Source: Varanus komodoensis (taxonomy: Eukaryota > Chordata > Lepidosauria > Squamata > Varanidae). Taken from it: 64,000 nucleotides of DNA. Positions 33,623 to 44,367 of the stretch are shown here, piece by piece. Location: the NCBI RefSeq assembly GCF_004798865.1, contig NW_025336481.1, positions 3,662,418 to 3,726,417 of the forward strand, given 5' to 3'. Each line of letters opens with the position of its first letter. The stretch's first letter is position 1. The notes under the pieces were generated by a model that worked only from the letters and a program-made list of their open reading frames with translations, made no database searches and was not told the DNA's origin. A program made the translations under genes and the position numbers.

Positions 33623-34589
33623 TCAATCTAAAGTTAATTCTAGCCCACTTTTAAGGGTGTACCATCTCAAGATATATAGAATTGCAGTCTAATTTATCTA
33701 ATTAAAAAAGTAAATGTGCATGTCAGTAAACAATAATTATATATTGTGATTATTATTAATAATATTATTGCATAGCACCCAATGCCTCTGGCACATTCTA
33801 GAATAGATGGGGCAGAGAACACAGGTCCCTGCCTACAAGGCTTAATGTACTAAATTTATTGTAAAAGTCGTACCAGATATGGACATGGGCCAGGACAAGC
33901 TGCACCTCAAAAAGCTGAAAAGCTTCAGAAATGGAAACAAGCTGCTATAGCAGCCTGTCCCTCCGCTGGACAGATCACACAAGTGGAAAGCAGCTTTCGC
34001 TAGAGTGTTGCACAGGAAGACAGCGGGGGTGCCTAGGGGGTGGGCTCCACACCAAAGCCCAGAGCTCCAGGCTCAGTATTTTCTCGGAGGGACTGGGCTG
34101 AGTTGCCCTCGCTTCCCTCCGCCAAGAGCAATACCTCCCCCTCGTGGCAAAAGGCCACAATCCGGCAGGCCCTGCGTGTGCCAAAGAATGCAGAGCCACG
34201 AAGGGTGTGCCAACCGCGAGAGATAAGCAACGCGCTCCCTGCAGATGAATGGTTTCTACTCAGAGCAAAGCCCCCGGCACTGCTGCCAAGACGCCAAGTT
34301 GCTTTGGTGTTCGCCCTGGCCTTGTTCCTGCTGGGCAGGGCCAATAAATCTCAGGGCTGTGCCACTCGGAATACATTCGGGGGCTCAGGGGCCAGGATGC
34401 GCTTTCTTACAAAGCAACTTCCCCTGAGCACAGGACACCAGACTGGATGTAGAGAGCAAGCTGGAACGCCTTGCTCTGAGGCAGCCTCGCTTTCGGAGCG
34501 GTGTGGGCCGGAACGGGAATCTCCTGTCCCCTCCCGCCCGTATTTGGCAGCAACTGGAGTACATCTGGATTCTGCCTCTGGTACGAAAT

Positions 34590-35065
34590 ATAGCAAATGG
34601 CTATCAAGGCTAGTAGCTGCTGATGACCTTCCCCTGCCATTTAAAGCCATCCAAATGGGTTGCCGTCACCACTTTCCTGGGCAGTGAATTCCACAGTCCC
34701 ACCACGTGCTCAACGCAGGTGGCCTTCCCTTGCTTTCTGCTCAATCTCCCACCAAGCAGCTTCTTGGGATGATTCTGCTGGTTTATAGTATAGTGGGAGA
34801 AGGAGAAATATAACTCCTTCTTGGCTTTTTCCGCACGACGCATAACTTGGACTCTCTGTAATTGCCTTTTTTCTAAGATAAACTGCATCAGGTGTTGTAA
34901 TCTTTCCTCCCCAGGAAGTTTCTCCATCCATTTCATAATTTCAGCTGCCCTTTTCTGCACATTTTCCAACTCTACAATATCCTTATTTAGGAACTATACT
35001 CGAACACAATTTTCTAAGTGTGGTTGTACCAAAGATTTGTATAAGGCAGCATGATCTTAGTTTGC
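34590..35065 (-). mobile_element. CR1-type LINE fragment
   Basis: The minus strand encodes VQKRAAEIMKWMEKLPGEER and LEKRQLQRVQV, then GLWNSLPRKVVTATHLDGFK. These match the ...YEERL..L.l.sLEkRRLRgDLi... and WNsLP.evV.a motifs of CR1-like ORF2. It is open for 119 codons. Confidence 0.72.
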
Positions 35066-35689
35066 CTTTTCCACAGTGGCTGCTTTCTAGCTCGACATTT
35101 TCATTGTTCTGTCCACCACAACAGTCAGTGGATCAGTCACTACTAGTTCAGCATCCCATCAGTCCATGCATGGAGCTGGGAGTTTTCCCTCCAGTGCACA
35201 GTCAAGGCATGGCACATACCATCCAAGAGAGGAATCTGACATGAGAAGCATGGAATCACCTCCTAAATTCACAAGTTTTGGAAATGCATTCTCCTCCTTT
35301 CAAATCAACTGGCGAGAAAATCATTTAACCACATTATGATGGAACTTTTGCAGGGTCACTGAAAGTCCAAGTTACATTGATCAGAGTGCAGAATTTGGAC
35401 CGCCAGCAAATTGCAATTGCCTGGTTTAAATTTAATATGAACAATGTTCAGGAATTAGGCTTCCAAAATAACACCATGAAAAGCCTGCTTACTTAGAAGC
35501 AAGCTCCACTGAGATTTACTCTCATAGATAGAATACACAACTTTGCCATTATAACCATCCATCATTTATTTTATTTTATTTGCGTCATTTTTATACCACC
35601 CAACAGCCAAGAACGTGGGTGGCACTCTGCCAGACTAATCACTGAAAATGCTCCAAGGCATTTAAAGGCTCTCCTTGTTTTGTTTAAAA

Positions 35690-36830
35690 AAAAAAAAATC
35701 GGAGTGTATTCCCACAGCTTTGCAGGTATTTACATCTAAGGTTATAGCTCTGGTGCTATATGGCTCACAGACATGTGCTTATGACAACTGTGGCCGATTT
35801 GAAGTTATACAAACTAAATTTTTGAAAGCCATATTTGGAATCCAAAGCTGCAGTTTGCAATTTGCCAGCCAGAAGCGGGCAGGTTTCAAAACAACACGGG
35901 CATGGGTGCACAAGATAACTTTCTGGCTGAAGATGTGTTTTTTCCTGCAGGACTGGCCCCATTAACGCTAATTTTCCAGTCCAAATGGGAAAGACTGAAT
36001 AAGAAACTGCACAATCTAGGATTCTCATCGGATGTTCTCTTGGCTCTTGGTTATTCGAAAGCCAAAGTTAGGATCCAGTAGTGAATATAGGATACTGGGC
36101 CCCGGCTCAAGCATATCCTGATTTCAGAGACAATGGGAAAGCACTTCTGCCTGCAAATTATTTGGTGAATCTGTCTGCTCCTAAAATTAGGACGGAATTT
36201 ACACTGGCCAGATTTAATGCTCTACCATCTGCACTCCTGGAAGAAAGATTCAAGGAGGTCCCTACCATGAACCTTTATGTCCCTATGAAGTGGGAGGAGT
36301 AAAGACATGTCTTATTCCAGTGCTCCTTTTATCGTGATCTTTGATTTGCGTTTATCACTCCACTATTACAGAAAATACCTGCCTTATTTCACATATCGCA
36401 TCTTTTATAGGATTGGTGCCCCCAAGGTCCTAGCAAGAACGGCTGGATTTTGTGCAATAGTATTTTTAGCATTTTAATTTTTAACACTTGTATAAAACAA
36501 TATATTGTCTTATTGTATTTTATATCACTCTTCTTTGTGTGAGGCAGTCACTGGAACAAAGTAAGCATCAGTGCACTGGCAAGCTTTTGGGCAGCTGCCA
36601 CAGACCCAAAGAAATCGAGAATAAGTTATCAGGGAATTGTAATAATTTAATGTAAATTTTAAATTTTACTGTATGTACTGTTTTATTGTATTTTAAGTGC
36701 TTAGGTATTTTAGTGACTTCCCTTTGCTGGCGTTGTGCTTTAATGGATTTTTGTACCAACTTGTTTTATTATTCTTGTGTTGGATTTTACTGGTCTATAA
36801 CCAAAATAAAGTCATTCATTCATTCATTCC
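35690..36830 (+). mobile_element. LINE remnant of uncertain clade with (CATT)n tail
   Basis: The plus strand first reads FTSKVIALVLYGSQTCAYDN followed by VIQTKFLKAIFGIQSC, and further on FTLARFNALPSALLEERFKE. This resembles the region after the reverse transcriptase in some non-LTR elements (K-V-P-x-L-Y-G...IQ-K-F...GIP and ARFN-LPS). It ends in CATTCATTCATTCATTCC at about 36813-36830. There are several stops and shifts. The clade was not assigned. Confidence 0.6.
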
Positions 36831-38059
36831 ACCAGACTAATTGAGATAAGTCCCTGCTCTAAAGAGATGGAAATTTAAATTTCCAAAAGGGAAGGGATGG
36901 CAGGTGGGTGGGGAATGACAAGGAGCGAAGCTGTAGCAACAAGAAATATTCTAAGGCTACAATCCTATGCATTGTGGACAGAACAAAGACCCTACACGTG
37001 GCTGGGGCACGTTGGCAGTTGTAGGAATTTTACCTGCTTAAACATGCCTAGGATGGTGCCTTATACAGGTGCTAGCATCCTTTAGCTTTTCTTCCATGCT
37101 GCTTGGGCATATTGAGAGCTGTAAGACTTCCATTTTTCTCCCCAAACTTGCACAGGAGCGAGCCAGAAAGTGTTTGGGCAACTCTTCCTCCAGGAGGTCT
37201 CCTGAACAAGCCCCACTGAAGCAGGAAGACAGAGATGCTCTTCGCTCCTCAGAGCTGCACCAGAGATCATTCCATGGACTGGGACCCAGGAGGCCAAAGG
37301 ACACTCCCCTCAAACAATGTGCTATTGTTCACTCATTTGCACGGAGTCCAAAAATGATCCCTGAGGAAATGCTCCTCTTTCAAGGACCCTGTTAACCTTT
37401 CCCCCATCATTCAAACTGCCAAGTGTTGCTGCTGGAGGAAAATGTCAGTTTTTCCCCAGCTGGTAGGGCCTCTGGGATCTGCACTGTTGCTCAAAGTGTA
37501 ATTACTGGCGTATGCTACAATTATCACTGCTCTTCTGTACTAATGCAGTGAACACCCTGCCTACGTAAAGGGCTGTTGGGAAGTGACAACATTTTTCCAG
37601 GTTTACAAGCCCGCTGAGAAGCTAAAACACCTGTCAAGGAGCATGAAAACTAGGGTAGATGGAGAGAAGGCTAGGATCAATTCAGGTGCATCTATTTAGG
37701 TTTAGTTTCAGCAGTGGGGGAGAACTGAGGGAGTAAGGGGTACCAGTTAGAGAACTAGACTGAGACTCAAGATATCCATGTTTTAGTCCCCTGCACTTCC
37801 CCTCAAAGGGTTGCTATTTTCACATCCACCAGAATGTCATTTCGTGCTCTGTTCAGAAGGTTTTCATAGGTGTTTTGGTGAAAAAATAACAATCCAGACT
37901 TGCAGGTCAGCAGCAGGTTCACTACCTGGCTTCCAAGAAGTCTGCCCCCCACAGCCGGTTAAATTCCTGGCCTACAACAACACAACAATGGAGAACACCA
38001 AACTGGCTAAACAACGCCTTAGCTGGAGTTTCTTCCTGAATGGCCATGTGAAAGCTTGG

Positions 38060-38255
38060 ACGAGTTGTGGCTAATGAGTCATCGCCTGGTGACCAATACT
38101 CCTTGCCGAGCATGCGCATGGCCCCTCTGTGCGCTGTTATCCGATGCTCGGCTGCTGGGGCGAAGCTGGGTCGACTTGGCTCGTGTGCCGGCAGAGAGGG
38201 CTCTGCGTGCCTGCTGTGGCACCTGTGCCGTAGGTTCGCCACCACTGGCCTAAGA
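38060..38255. mobile_element. hAT-like terminal fragment
   Basis: TGTGGCACCTGTGCCGTAGG and TTCGCCACCACTGGCC form the reverse complement of a common vertebrate hAT end (CAGTGGTGGCGAACCTA...GGCAC). Only one end was found. Confidence 0.45.
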
Positions 38256-40021
38256 CATTTGAACACAGAAGTGCCTTGGTATATCGGAACATGAGCAAGA
38301 TTCAGGCCTGCCTCCCTGCCTGAATTCCTGGATGGTTCAAGAGCATAACTAAGAGAATATTATGGATAAGGGGACATCCAGGGACACTGCACCTATCCTA
38401 TCGTTGGTACCATCTGTGCAAAGAAGGCAGAATCTGTCCCTGAGACATGCAAGCTATAAGAAAACCTTTGCAGCAATACGGTGGGCTGTTGCAGAATCTC
38501 ACGGACCCAGACTCCATCCAGCCAAAAGCAATAGCATGCAGTCACACACATGCGCAAAGATAATTATCTGTCCATCTGCACTACCAACGTTACCATGCAA
38601 GGTTTTAGATCTTCTTCTCCATAATTACTGATTGGCCAGGACAACAAAGAGGTTGCCTGGACAGGCCTTTAGTGGGGTGTGGGGAACAATAATAGCAACG
38701 AAAGGGAGCTGGGCAAAGTGATGCCATCAGAAGAATCAGTGAAGGCTAGAATTTTGATACAGAAGCAGCACATAAGAGGAAGGAAGCCCAGGAGTTGAAG
38801 AGAAGCAGTATGATCGCAATACTGGGAAGGCACAGAGAAGACACTCTGTACTTCTTGGAAAGGGGAAATATTTGTCCTGTTAACAGAGACAGCATTGTGC
38901 CACAATTTCTAACTTAAATCATCGGGGATTCTCCAAGCAGCCAAACAGCAACTGCTAGTAGCTAAAAACAAAGGAGAGCCACCCAGCCAAGCAGTGCGCA
39001 CCTGCTGAAGCAGAAATCCACTCAGTCCCGACAAAGAGTCCCTGGGATTTTTGACTTCCCAGAAATGTTCATCTGCCTTCCCTAAAGCAACCAGGCAGGG
39101 TGGATTTGAGGCACCCTTACTTTCTCCTTCCCTCTCATGCTACCAGAATTTGGGGGCACCCCTTCTAGGGCAGGCAGATAAAAGGGAGTGATACTTCACT
39201 CCAGGAATTCCCATAGAAGCGCCAACTTTCAGGCTAGCTTCAGCTTCTGTGCTGTTCCATGCATTCGTAGATCCCGCTTATCTCCCACCGGAGAAAAGCC
39301 TCGCTCATTGCCAACGGCACTTGATCAACCTGCTCATGAAGCAGCAAGAGCTGGCCAGGTTGGTTCTTCTCCCATCAGTTGGCAAACAAACCATAAAAGT
39401 TGTGGCCACAAGACACAGTGACAACAATGTGCTTAAGCAGCTGATAGGCTGTTATGGAAAGCGCTGTGGTGGATCAGAGCGGGGAAGGAACCCAACCACC
39501 AGCTCTTTGATGGTCTCCTGTCTTCTGCACAGCCTCTTCCCATCCTATAAAGTCAAAATGCCTCTCCAGAGTCCTAGTAACTTGATGCTGAAATATGCTG
39601 CCACGTATTTCTGTACCTAAGGCTACTAGTCTGGATGGCCTTGTGCTACCTCTAAGATCAGAGGGAGCATACCTTGGGGTCCCAGATGCTGAGGAACATG
39701 GGTGGGAGGGCAGGTGTTCCATGGGCAGCTGCCCCCAAAATGCTCTGGCTAAGAGGTTCTGCACTTGGAACATCAGAGAAAATTTCTCTGATCAATAGCC
39801 CTGAGGAGTCCATAGAACCTCCACAATCAGGAGCAGTCTACCCCTGCATAGTAGTTGCTGCAGTGGAGCAAGCAAGGGAGAAGGCATGCCCGTTTTGGGA
39901 TCTGCTCAGGATCATCTCAAGAATGCTGCTGGTGGCTCCAGGAGATGGATTGTGAGGAGATGCAGCTACTCTGGTCTGACCTCCCACAGAAACTTCTCTG
40001 ATGCACATGGAGAAAGTACTG

Positions 40022-40236
40022 ACTGGGTTCAGACAACACAATAACCTGCATCAAGGGTTGAGTGTGGATTGTCACAGAGCCATGAGCTGTTGTTGAAATG
40101 TGGGTTATCACTATTTCCAAAACCAGTAGCATGAACGATTTGTTAATCAACACAGTTTACAACCCAACAACAAACCATGGGTTCGCTGCAAGGCTTGCTC
40201 ACAGTTCCCAAACCCTGGTTTGTAAGTGCAGCTGAC
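40022..40236. mobile_element. AACCATGGTT-type palindromic element, copy A
   Basis: GGGTTCAGACAACACAATAA, CAACAACAAACCATGGGTTC and AAACCCTGGTTTGTAAGTGC. It opens a series of three related units. Confidence 0.5.
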
Positions 40237-40237
40237 A

Positions 40238-40438
40238 TCAGATAATACAATAACCCACAATCAAGGGTTGGGTATGCATTGAGGGTAGGCTCTTGCTGAA
40301 CTACATGCTGTCATTGAACCTGGGTAAGATATGCAACCATGATGAACAGCCGACAGTTCACAACCCAGTAACAAACCCCGGGCTTCCTTCATGGGTTGTT
40401 TATGGCTAACAAATCACGGCTTGTTAGAATTAACATCA
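40238..40438. mobile_element. AACCATGGTT-type palindromic element, copy B
   Basis: It repeats the order of copy A: AATACAATAACCCACAATCA, AAGGGTTGGGTATGCATTGA, CAGTAACAAACCCCGGGCTT and a terminal GGCTTGTTAGAA. Confidence 0.5.
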
Positions 40439-40459
40439 TTGCACTGCAGTCGTACCACA

Positions 40460-40655
40460 CCATTCTTCCTCTTGTCAGGAACTCAAGGTGGCTTACATGG
40501 TTCTCCTCCTCTTCATTCCATCCTAACAACAACCTTGTGAGGTAGGCTAGGCTGAGAGTCTGTGACTGACCCAAAGTTGCTCCACGGCTGAGTAGGGACT
40601 AGAACCCAAATCTCCCAGTCCAACACTATCACCACCGCACCGCACCAGCTCTCAT
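40460..40655 (-). mobile_element. tRNA-derived SINE
   Basis: AACAACAACCTTGTGAGGTA, GGCTGAGAGTCTGTGACTGA and GGACTAGAACCCAAATCTCC are the reverse complement of the SINE; the head is diverged. It lies between copies B and C of the palindromic elements. Confidence 0.75.
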
Positions 40656-40810
40656 GGCAGGGTCCAGACAATATGATCACCCACCTTCAAAGGGTGAGCA
40701 TGGGCTGCGCATGGGTTGTTGCTGAAACACAGACTGTTGCTAAAGGGTGGGTTATCTTGGCAAGACAGCCCGTAGTGGCAAACAACCCATCATTCACAAG
40801 TCAACCACCA
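40655..40810. mobile_element. AACCATGGTT-type palindromic element, copy C
   Basis: GGGTCCAGACAATATGATCA, CAAAGGGTGAGCATGGGCTG and GCAAACAACCCATCATTCAC follow the order of copies A and B. It ends about 140 bp from the CpG island. Confidence 0.45.
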
Positions 40811-41042
40811 CCCCGGTCCGGCTTCCCGGGTCGATGGCAGCCCACAAGCCGTGGCTTATGAGCCCTGCCGGATCCCGATGAATCCCTCACCCACGCTTCC
40901 TCCACAGGGTTTACGGGATGTCCGAGCGCCCTGCCCTGCCCTGCCCGTGAATCTCTCCCTTCCCCGCCAGAAGCACCCGCGCCCGCCCGGCGCATCCTCG
41001 GCCCCCCGCCGCACCTGCGCGGCGGGGCGGGGCGGCGCTCAC

Positions 41043-41119
41043 CTGTCCTCGCCCAGGTCGCCCCTCGCCGCCGCGTCGGCCGCCCCGCGCCCCGCATCCG
41101 CCGCGCTCGCCGCAGCCAT
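41043..41119 (-). CDS. UCKL1: UCKL1 coding exon 1 (start codon)
   Basis: Reading leftwards, the ATG at 41119-41117 opens a 25-codon Ala/Gly/Asp-rich leader (begins MAAASAADAG, ends GDLGED), and two bases of codon 26 precede a GTGAGC donor at 41042. The leader is poorly conserved between species, but composition, the MAA start, the position in a CpG island and the exact phase match to exon 2 support it. The leader is probably disordered. An upstream in-frame start was not tested beyond the first ATG; the CpG island extends another 300 bp and must hold the 5' UTR. Confidence 0.85.
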
Positions 41120-41209
41120 TGCGCCTCGCGATCAGCTGCCGAGACGGGCAGCGCCGGCGAGAAGGCGGGCGGCGGGAGCCCTCGTTGCGCCGCCGCCGCC
41201 GCGCGCGCG

Positions 41210-41228
41210 GCTTCACGGGAGCCGTAGT
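41210..41228 (-). promoter_or_regulatory. ZNF143/SBS-like motif 1
   Basis: On the minus strand this reads ACTACGGCTCCCGTGAAGC, which fits the promoter motif ACTAYRNNNCCCR exactly. It lies about 90 bp upstream of the UCKL1 start codon inside the CpG island. Confidence 0.5.
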
Positions 41229-41278
41229 TCGCCCGCGGGCCGGAGCCGCCCGAGCCCGGCGCGGCGGCCCGCGGGAGG

Positions 41279-41297
41279 ACTACAAACCCCCGGAAGC
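41279..41297 (+). promoter_or_regulatory. ZNF143/SBS-like motif 2
   Basis: On the plus strand this reads ACTACAAACCCCCGGAAGC, a near match to ACTACAATTCCCAGAATGC; the last motif base differs from ACTAYRNNNCCCR. It lies 160 bp upstream of the start codon. Confidence 0.4.
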
Positions 41298-41310
41298 GCT
41301 GCGGCGAGGT

Positions 41311-41329
41311 GCATGGCGGGAGTGGTAGT
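41311..41329 (-). promoter_or_regulatory. ZNF143/SBS-like motif 3
   Basis: On the minus strand this reads ACTACCACTCCCGCCATGC, sharing ACTAC, TCCC and the ATGC tail with the ZNF143 consensus. It is the best full-length match of the three in this promoter. Confidence 0.5.
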
Positions 41330-41824
41330 TCTTTGGAAGGGCCGCGGGAGCCGCGCGCCGAGGAAAGGAAACCGAAAGATTTCGCCGGAGCGGAGGAAGG
41401 TGCGGGCAGGGCGGTTTGCATCTTTCCGAGACGTGCGAATAGCCCGCGAGCAGATGCTTCGCATGCAAGCAGCAGAGCTCCGGAAAAGAGCATAACCAAA
41501 ATAGTATTAATTTACCTGTGATGGTGGAAGCTGGTGGCCAAAAAAGAACTTTGCAGATTGAGGCTTTTAACGTGTGTGCCGGGAATGCGTAAGGATTCCC
41601 AGGAAGACTGTCAGACCGATTGAGTTCTGCCTGTATCCTGGAGAATCTCTCCATGGGTGTTTGAACAAGGATCCCTCCCTGATTCCAGTTTAGGGCCATG
41701 ATCCGACACATGTTCAGACGGAAAAAACGTTCTGCAGCCCCCGGAATCTACGTTCGGAGTACTATGACATTTTTATGTCTAAGACTGCATGGCACGATGC
41801 CCTAAATGTATTTAGTCTGTCAGT

Positions 41825-41885
41825 CTAACCCAACATGGTGCCCTCCAGATGCATTGGTCTCTGGCTGGGTGCCCTCCAGATATAC
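41825..41885. mobile_element. MITE end fragments
   Basis: CATGGTGCCCTCCAGATGCA and GGGTGCCCTCCAGATATA are two copies of the outer end of the palindromic family lying 40 bp apart; the arms are missing. Confidence 0.4.
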
Positions 41886-41887
41886 TT

Positions 41888-42228
41888 TTTTATATATTTT
41901 ATTTATTTATTAAAACATTTCTATGCCACCCCTTGCCGAAGCCTCGGGGCGGCTCACAGCATAGAATAAAATACACAATAAATTAAGACAATAACAATTA
42001 AAATATATACATTAGAATAAAATAAGCCGCCCTGGCCAAATAAAATTCAATAGTATTAACATCTAAAATGCTGCTTGAATAAAAAGGTCTTCGCCTGGCG
42101 CCGAAAAACAAATAACGACGGCGCCAGGCAGACCTCTCTGGGGAGCGCATTCCATAACTTAGGCGCCACCGCTGAGAAAGCCCTCCTCCGAGTAGCCACC
42201 CTCCTAATTTCCTTCACTGGTAATGCAA
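41888..42228 (-). mobile_element. L2-like LINE 3' end
   Basis: From left to right the plus strand shows TTATTTATTAAAACATTTCT, the tail GCCGAAGCCTCGGGGCGGCT, then CGCCTGGCGCCGAAAAACAA and CAGACCTCTCTGGGGAGCGC, the antisense of the FVFRRQAK and LPREV segments of L2-like ORF2. Confidence 0.85.
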
Positions 42229-42420
42229 CACTTCAGCCCAGCCAACAGTTCTGGAAGGCACCAGGTCTGGGAAGGCTCACTGCCGTTAAGTCGAAGAAAA
42301 ACCAGCTCCCATCCTGCTGGAGGGATCCTGTGGGCAGCTGGTTCGGACCGTGTGCATGGAGGGCTGGACCTTGGGTCTGATCCAGCAGGGCTTTTCTTGC
42401 TCTCTTTATTAATGTATTTT
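42228..42420 (+). mobile_element. CR1-type LINE 3' UTR fragment
   Basis: CCATCCTGCTGGAGGGATCC, TGTGGGCAGCTGGTTCGGAC and CTTGGGTCTGATCCAGCAGG are the reverse complement of segments at 30700-30800 and so mark the same LINE 3' region in plus orientation. Confidence 0.55.
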
Positions 42421-42600
42421 TGCTTTCACCCTCCCCTTCCATCCCTTTGCAAGGAAGCCGGGGGCTTGTCTGGTCGGCCTCTTCTCTGTTTGATCCTCAC
42501 AGCAGCCCTGTGAGGTGGCTGAGGCTGAGAGTCAGGAGCTGGCCAAGGCTGCCCAGGAGCTTCACGCCGAGTGGGGACTGCCATCCTCACAGGGCTTTTC
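42420..42600 (-). mobile_element. SINE fragment
   Basis: GATCCTCACAGCAGCCCTGT and GAGGTGGCTGAGGCTGAGAG resemble the antisense SINE body, diverged and without a head. Confidence 0.45.
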
Positions 42601-43489
42601 TGCCCCGATGTGTGTCTGTCCTAAAGGAAAGCTTACCTGTCCCTCCCCATATTCCCCAGCAAAGTGGCACCGAAGCGGCAGAGCCGACTGCAGGCAGAGC
42701 CACTGTCCCCTAACCCCAGAGCTGCTATTCCAGTCTGTGGTCTCAGCCAAATGGCGGCTAGGAGGCCTTCATTGCCGCCCCGTCCTGTCCCGTTCCTGCC
42801 AGAGCGGCTGCAGGTATTTATGTTGCGCGGTTGTGCCATGGGGTCCACACGGGACTTTGGGAGTGTGCAGCCTGCGAGAAGTACCGATGCACAGACCTCT
42901 GGTTCTGGGGCCTTGTTAGACATTTGTCCAGGCACGGAGCGACGCGTCTCTCAAGTTCCTGAAAGGCAAAGGGTTAACTCTGTCTCCAAAATGCGCACAC
43001 GCTGCAAGCATGCCTCGCATTCAGCCAAGCTCTGGCAGCACAAAACGCCCTTCCTATAAAAAGACATTCACACACTGGCTCCTCCTGGCCTGATGCTAGA
43101 GAGCAAGAGAACCCGTGGCTTCCCCACCCGCAACTGCCATGGGAATAGCAAACCAGAATACAGTATCTGCCATTGCAGAAAACACAAATGCGCCAGCGGA
43201 GGCCAAGAAGGGAGCAGCGCCTGTTTCCTGGCCTCTTGCTGGCACTCTGCAGCTGTCTGGGGAGCGTCTGCCTTGTGGGGGTTAAAAGATGGGCAGAACA
43301 TCGAGGGGCCCCGAGGCGGATCTCCGTGAGTGACGGAAAGCTTTGCTGTGGGGATGACGTGTCACGTGCATGAGGATCCCTTGCACCTGAGTCATTTGCC
43401 TTGTTCTCCCCAGGCTCAGCATTTTGTGTCCATTTTGGGAAGCAGCGCAGCAGCATTGAGGAAGGCAATGGATCCCGTGATTCTGGAGA

Positions 43490-43685
43490 GGTAGTGTGGT
43501 GTAGTGGTTAGAGTGCTGGGACTCAAGCGATCAGCCCACTTGAGTATGAAGCCCATTGTGTGCCTTTGGGCCAATCCCAAACTCGGATCCTAAGCTACAT
43601 CACAGGGTTGCGGTGAGGATGAGACAGAGAAGAAGGGGACCTTCCTGAAAGAGGGGAAAAGGCAGGAAATAAATGTAATAATAAT
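43490..43685 (+). mobile_element. tRNA-derived SINE
   Basis: GTAGTGTGGTGTAGTGGTTA GAGTGC starts the tRNA-like head; CACAGGGTTGCGGTGAGGAT and AAAGGCAGGAAATAAATG end it. The box B region is damaged. Confidence 0.78.
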
Positions 43686-44367
43686 AGTAGATAACTGAAT
43701 GAAAGCACAGGCTGGATGTCTGCAATGCATGTGGTACCACCCACAAAGGTGGACTGGGAACTGCAAGTCAGTACATATTCAAATGCAGGTGCTCTCAGGC
43801 ACAGGGACTGTACCTCACCGAAGTGCAAGGACTTCCAATGGCCGGCGCTCTGGGATCCACCTTTGAAGCCTTACCTGACTTGGAATCCCGGTGCTTCCAG
43901 AAATACCTCCTTCCATAGGAAGATACCTGGACTGTGACCATTGGTCAGCACTGTCAACACTCACTGGCAGCCACTGTCTGAGCCGTCAACCAGCACACTT
44001 TCCCAACCCCATGGGACCCCCCCTTCTACATTAATTCCCCCCTGCACTGCCATAGTCGTCAAAGGCCCTTCTCTGATCCTTGCGATTAAAAAGGCCTTCC
44101 GATCTGGGACATGCCACAAATTCAGCTCTTGTCACTCTTTGGTCACCTGCTTTTCTAAGGTGCTAGTCAAAGACTTTTGCTTTTCTTGGGCTTTCCTTAT
44201 CTGAATATTCTTTTTATTACTGCTTTTATTCTGCTGGTTTATTTGCCATCTGATGGGGGGGTGCTTTTATGCTTTTATATTTGTGAAGTAAATCACCCCG
44301 GCGATCTTTGTACAAAAAGATGGGGTGGCCCTCAAGGCAAATCTCTGTTTAATAAACAGTGCTGTGG

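Larger units (their letters stand above)
17751..41042. other. UCKL1 intron 1
   Basis: At about 23.3 kb this is the largest intron. Besides the repeats listed separately it contains plain sequence at 17.8-19.6, 22.5-24.3, 25.9-26.5, 27.0-28.6, 31.2-33.3, 37.0-37.9 and 38.3-40.0 kb, where no exon or known repeat was recognised. Multi-frame open stretches near 18 and 28 kb reflect GC-rich composition. Confidence 0.7.
702..41119 (-). other. UCKL1: UCKL1 gene body, coding exons 1-8 (3' part off the left edge)
   Basis: This is the span from the start codon to the last exon visible. UCKL1 belongs to the uridine-cytidine kinase family, which phosphorylates uridine and cytidine to UMP and CMP in pyrimidine salvage; the full protein (548 residues in human, from memory) joins this kinase to a uracil-phosphoribosyltransferase-like C-terminal domain. 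Eight exons joined at GT-AG sites with consistent phase give about 297 residues, nearly identical to the vertebrate protein through the kinase core. The phosphoribosyltransferase-like half was searched for in bases 1-660 and is not there, so it must lie further left. Intron 1 is about 23.3 kb and intron 7 about 7.3 kb; both are swollen by repeats. No stop or frameshift is seen in the exons, so the gene appears intact. Confidence 0.95.
40950..41430 (-). promoter_or_regulatory. UCKL1: CpG island promoter of UCKL1
   Basis: A block of very high GC and dense CpG covers the first coding exon and about 300 bp upstream. It has no TATA box near the ATG, GC-box-like runs, and three motifs like the ZNF143/SBS element (41210-41228, 41279-41297, 41311-41329). 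Transcription most likely starts between about 41150 and 41330 towards the left; the exact start cannot be read from sequence. CpG promoters often fire in both directions, but no plus-strand exon was recognised. Confidence 0.85.

Noticed and set aside
34040-34687. Plus-strand frame of 215 codons
   Set aside because: Its end is antisense to a CR1 coding remnant; the rest is unrecognised intron.
30690-35065. Possible LTR or provirus spanning the CR1-like pieces
   Set aside because: No paired terminal repeats, primer site or gag/pol/env-like coding was seen; the pieces are CR1-type LINE ends in the same orientation but separate.
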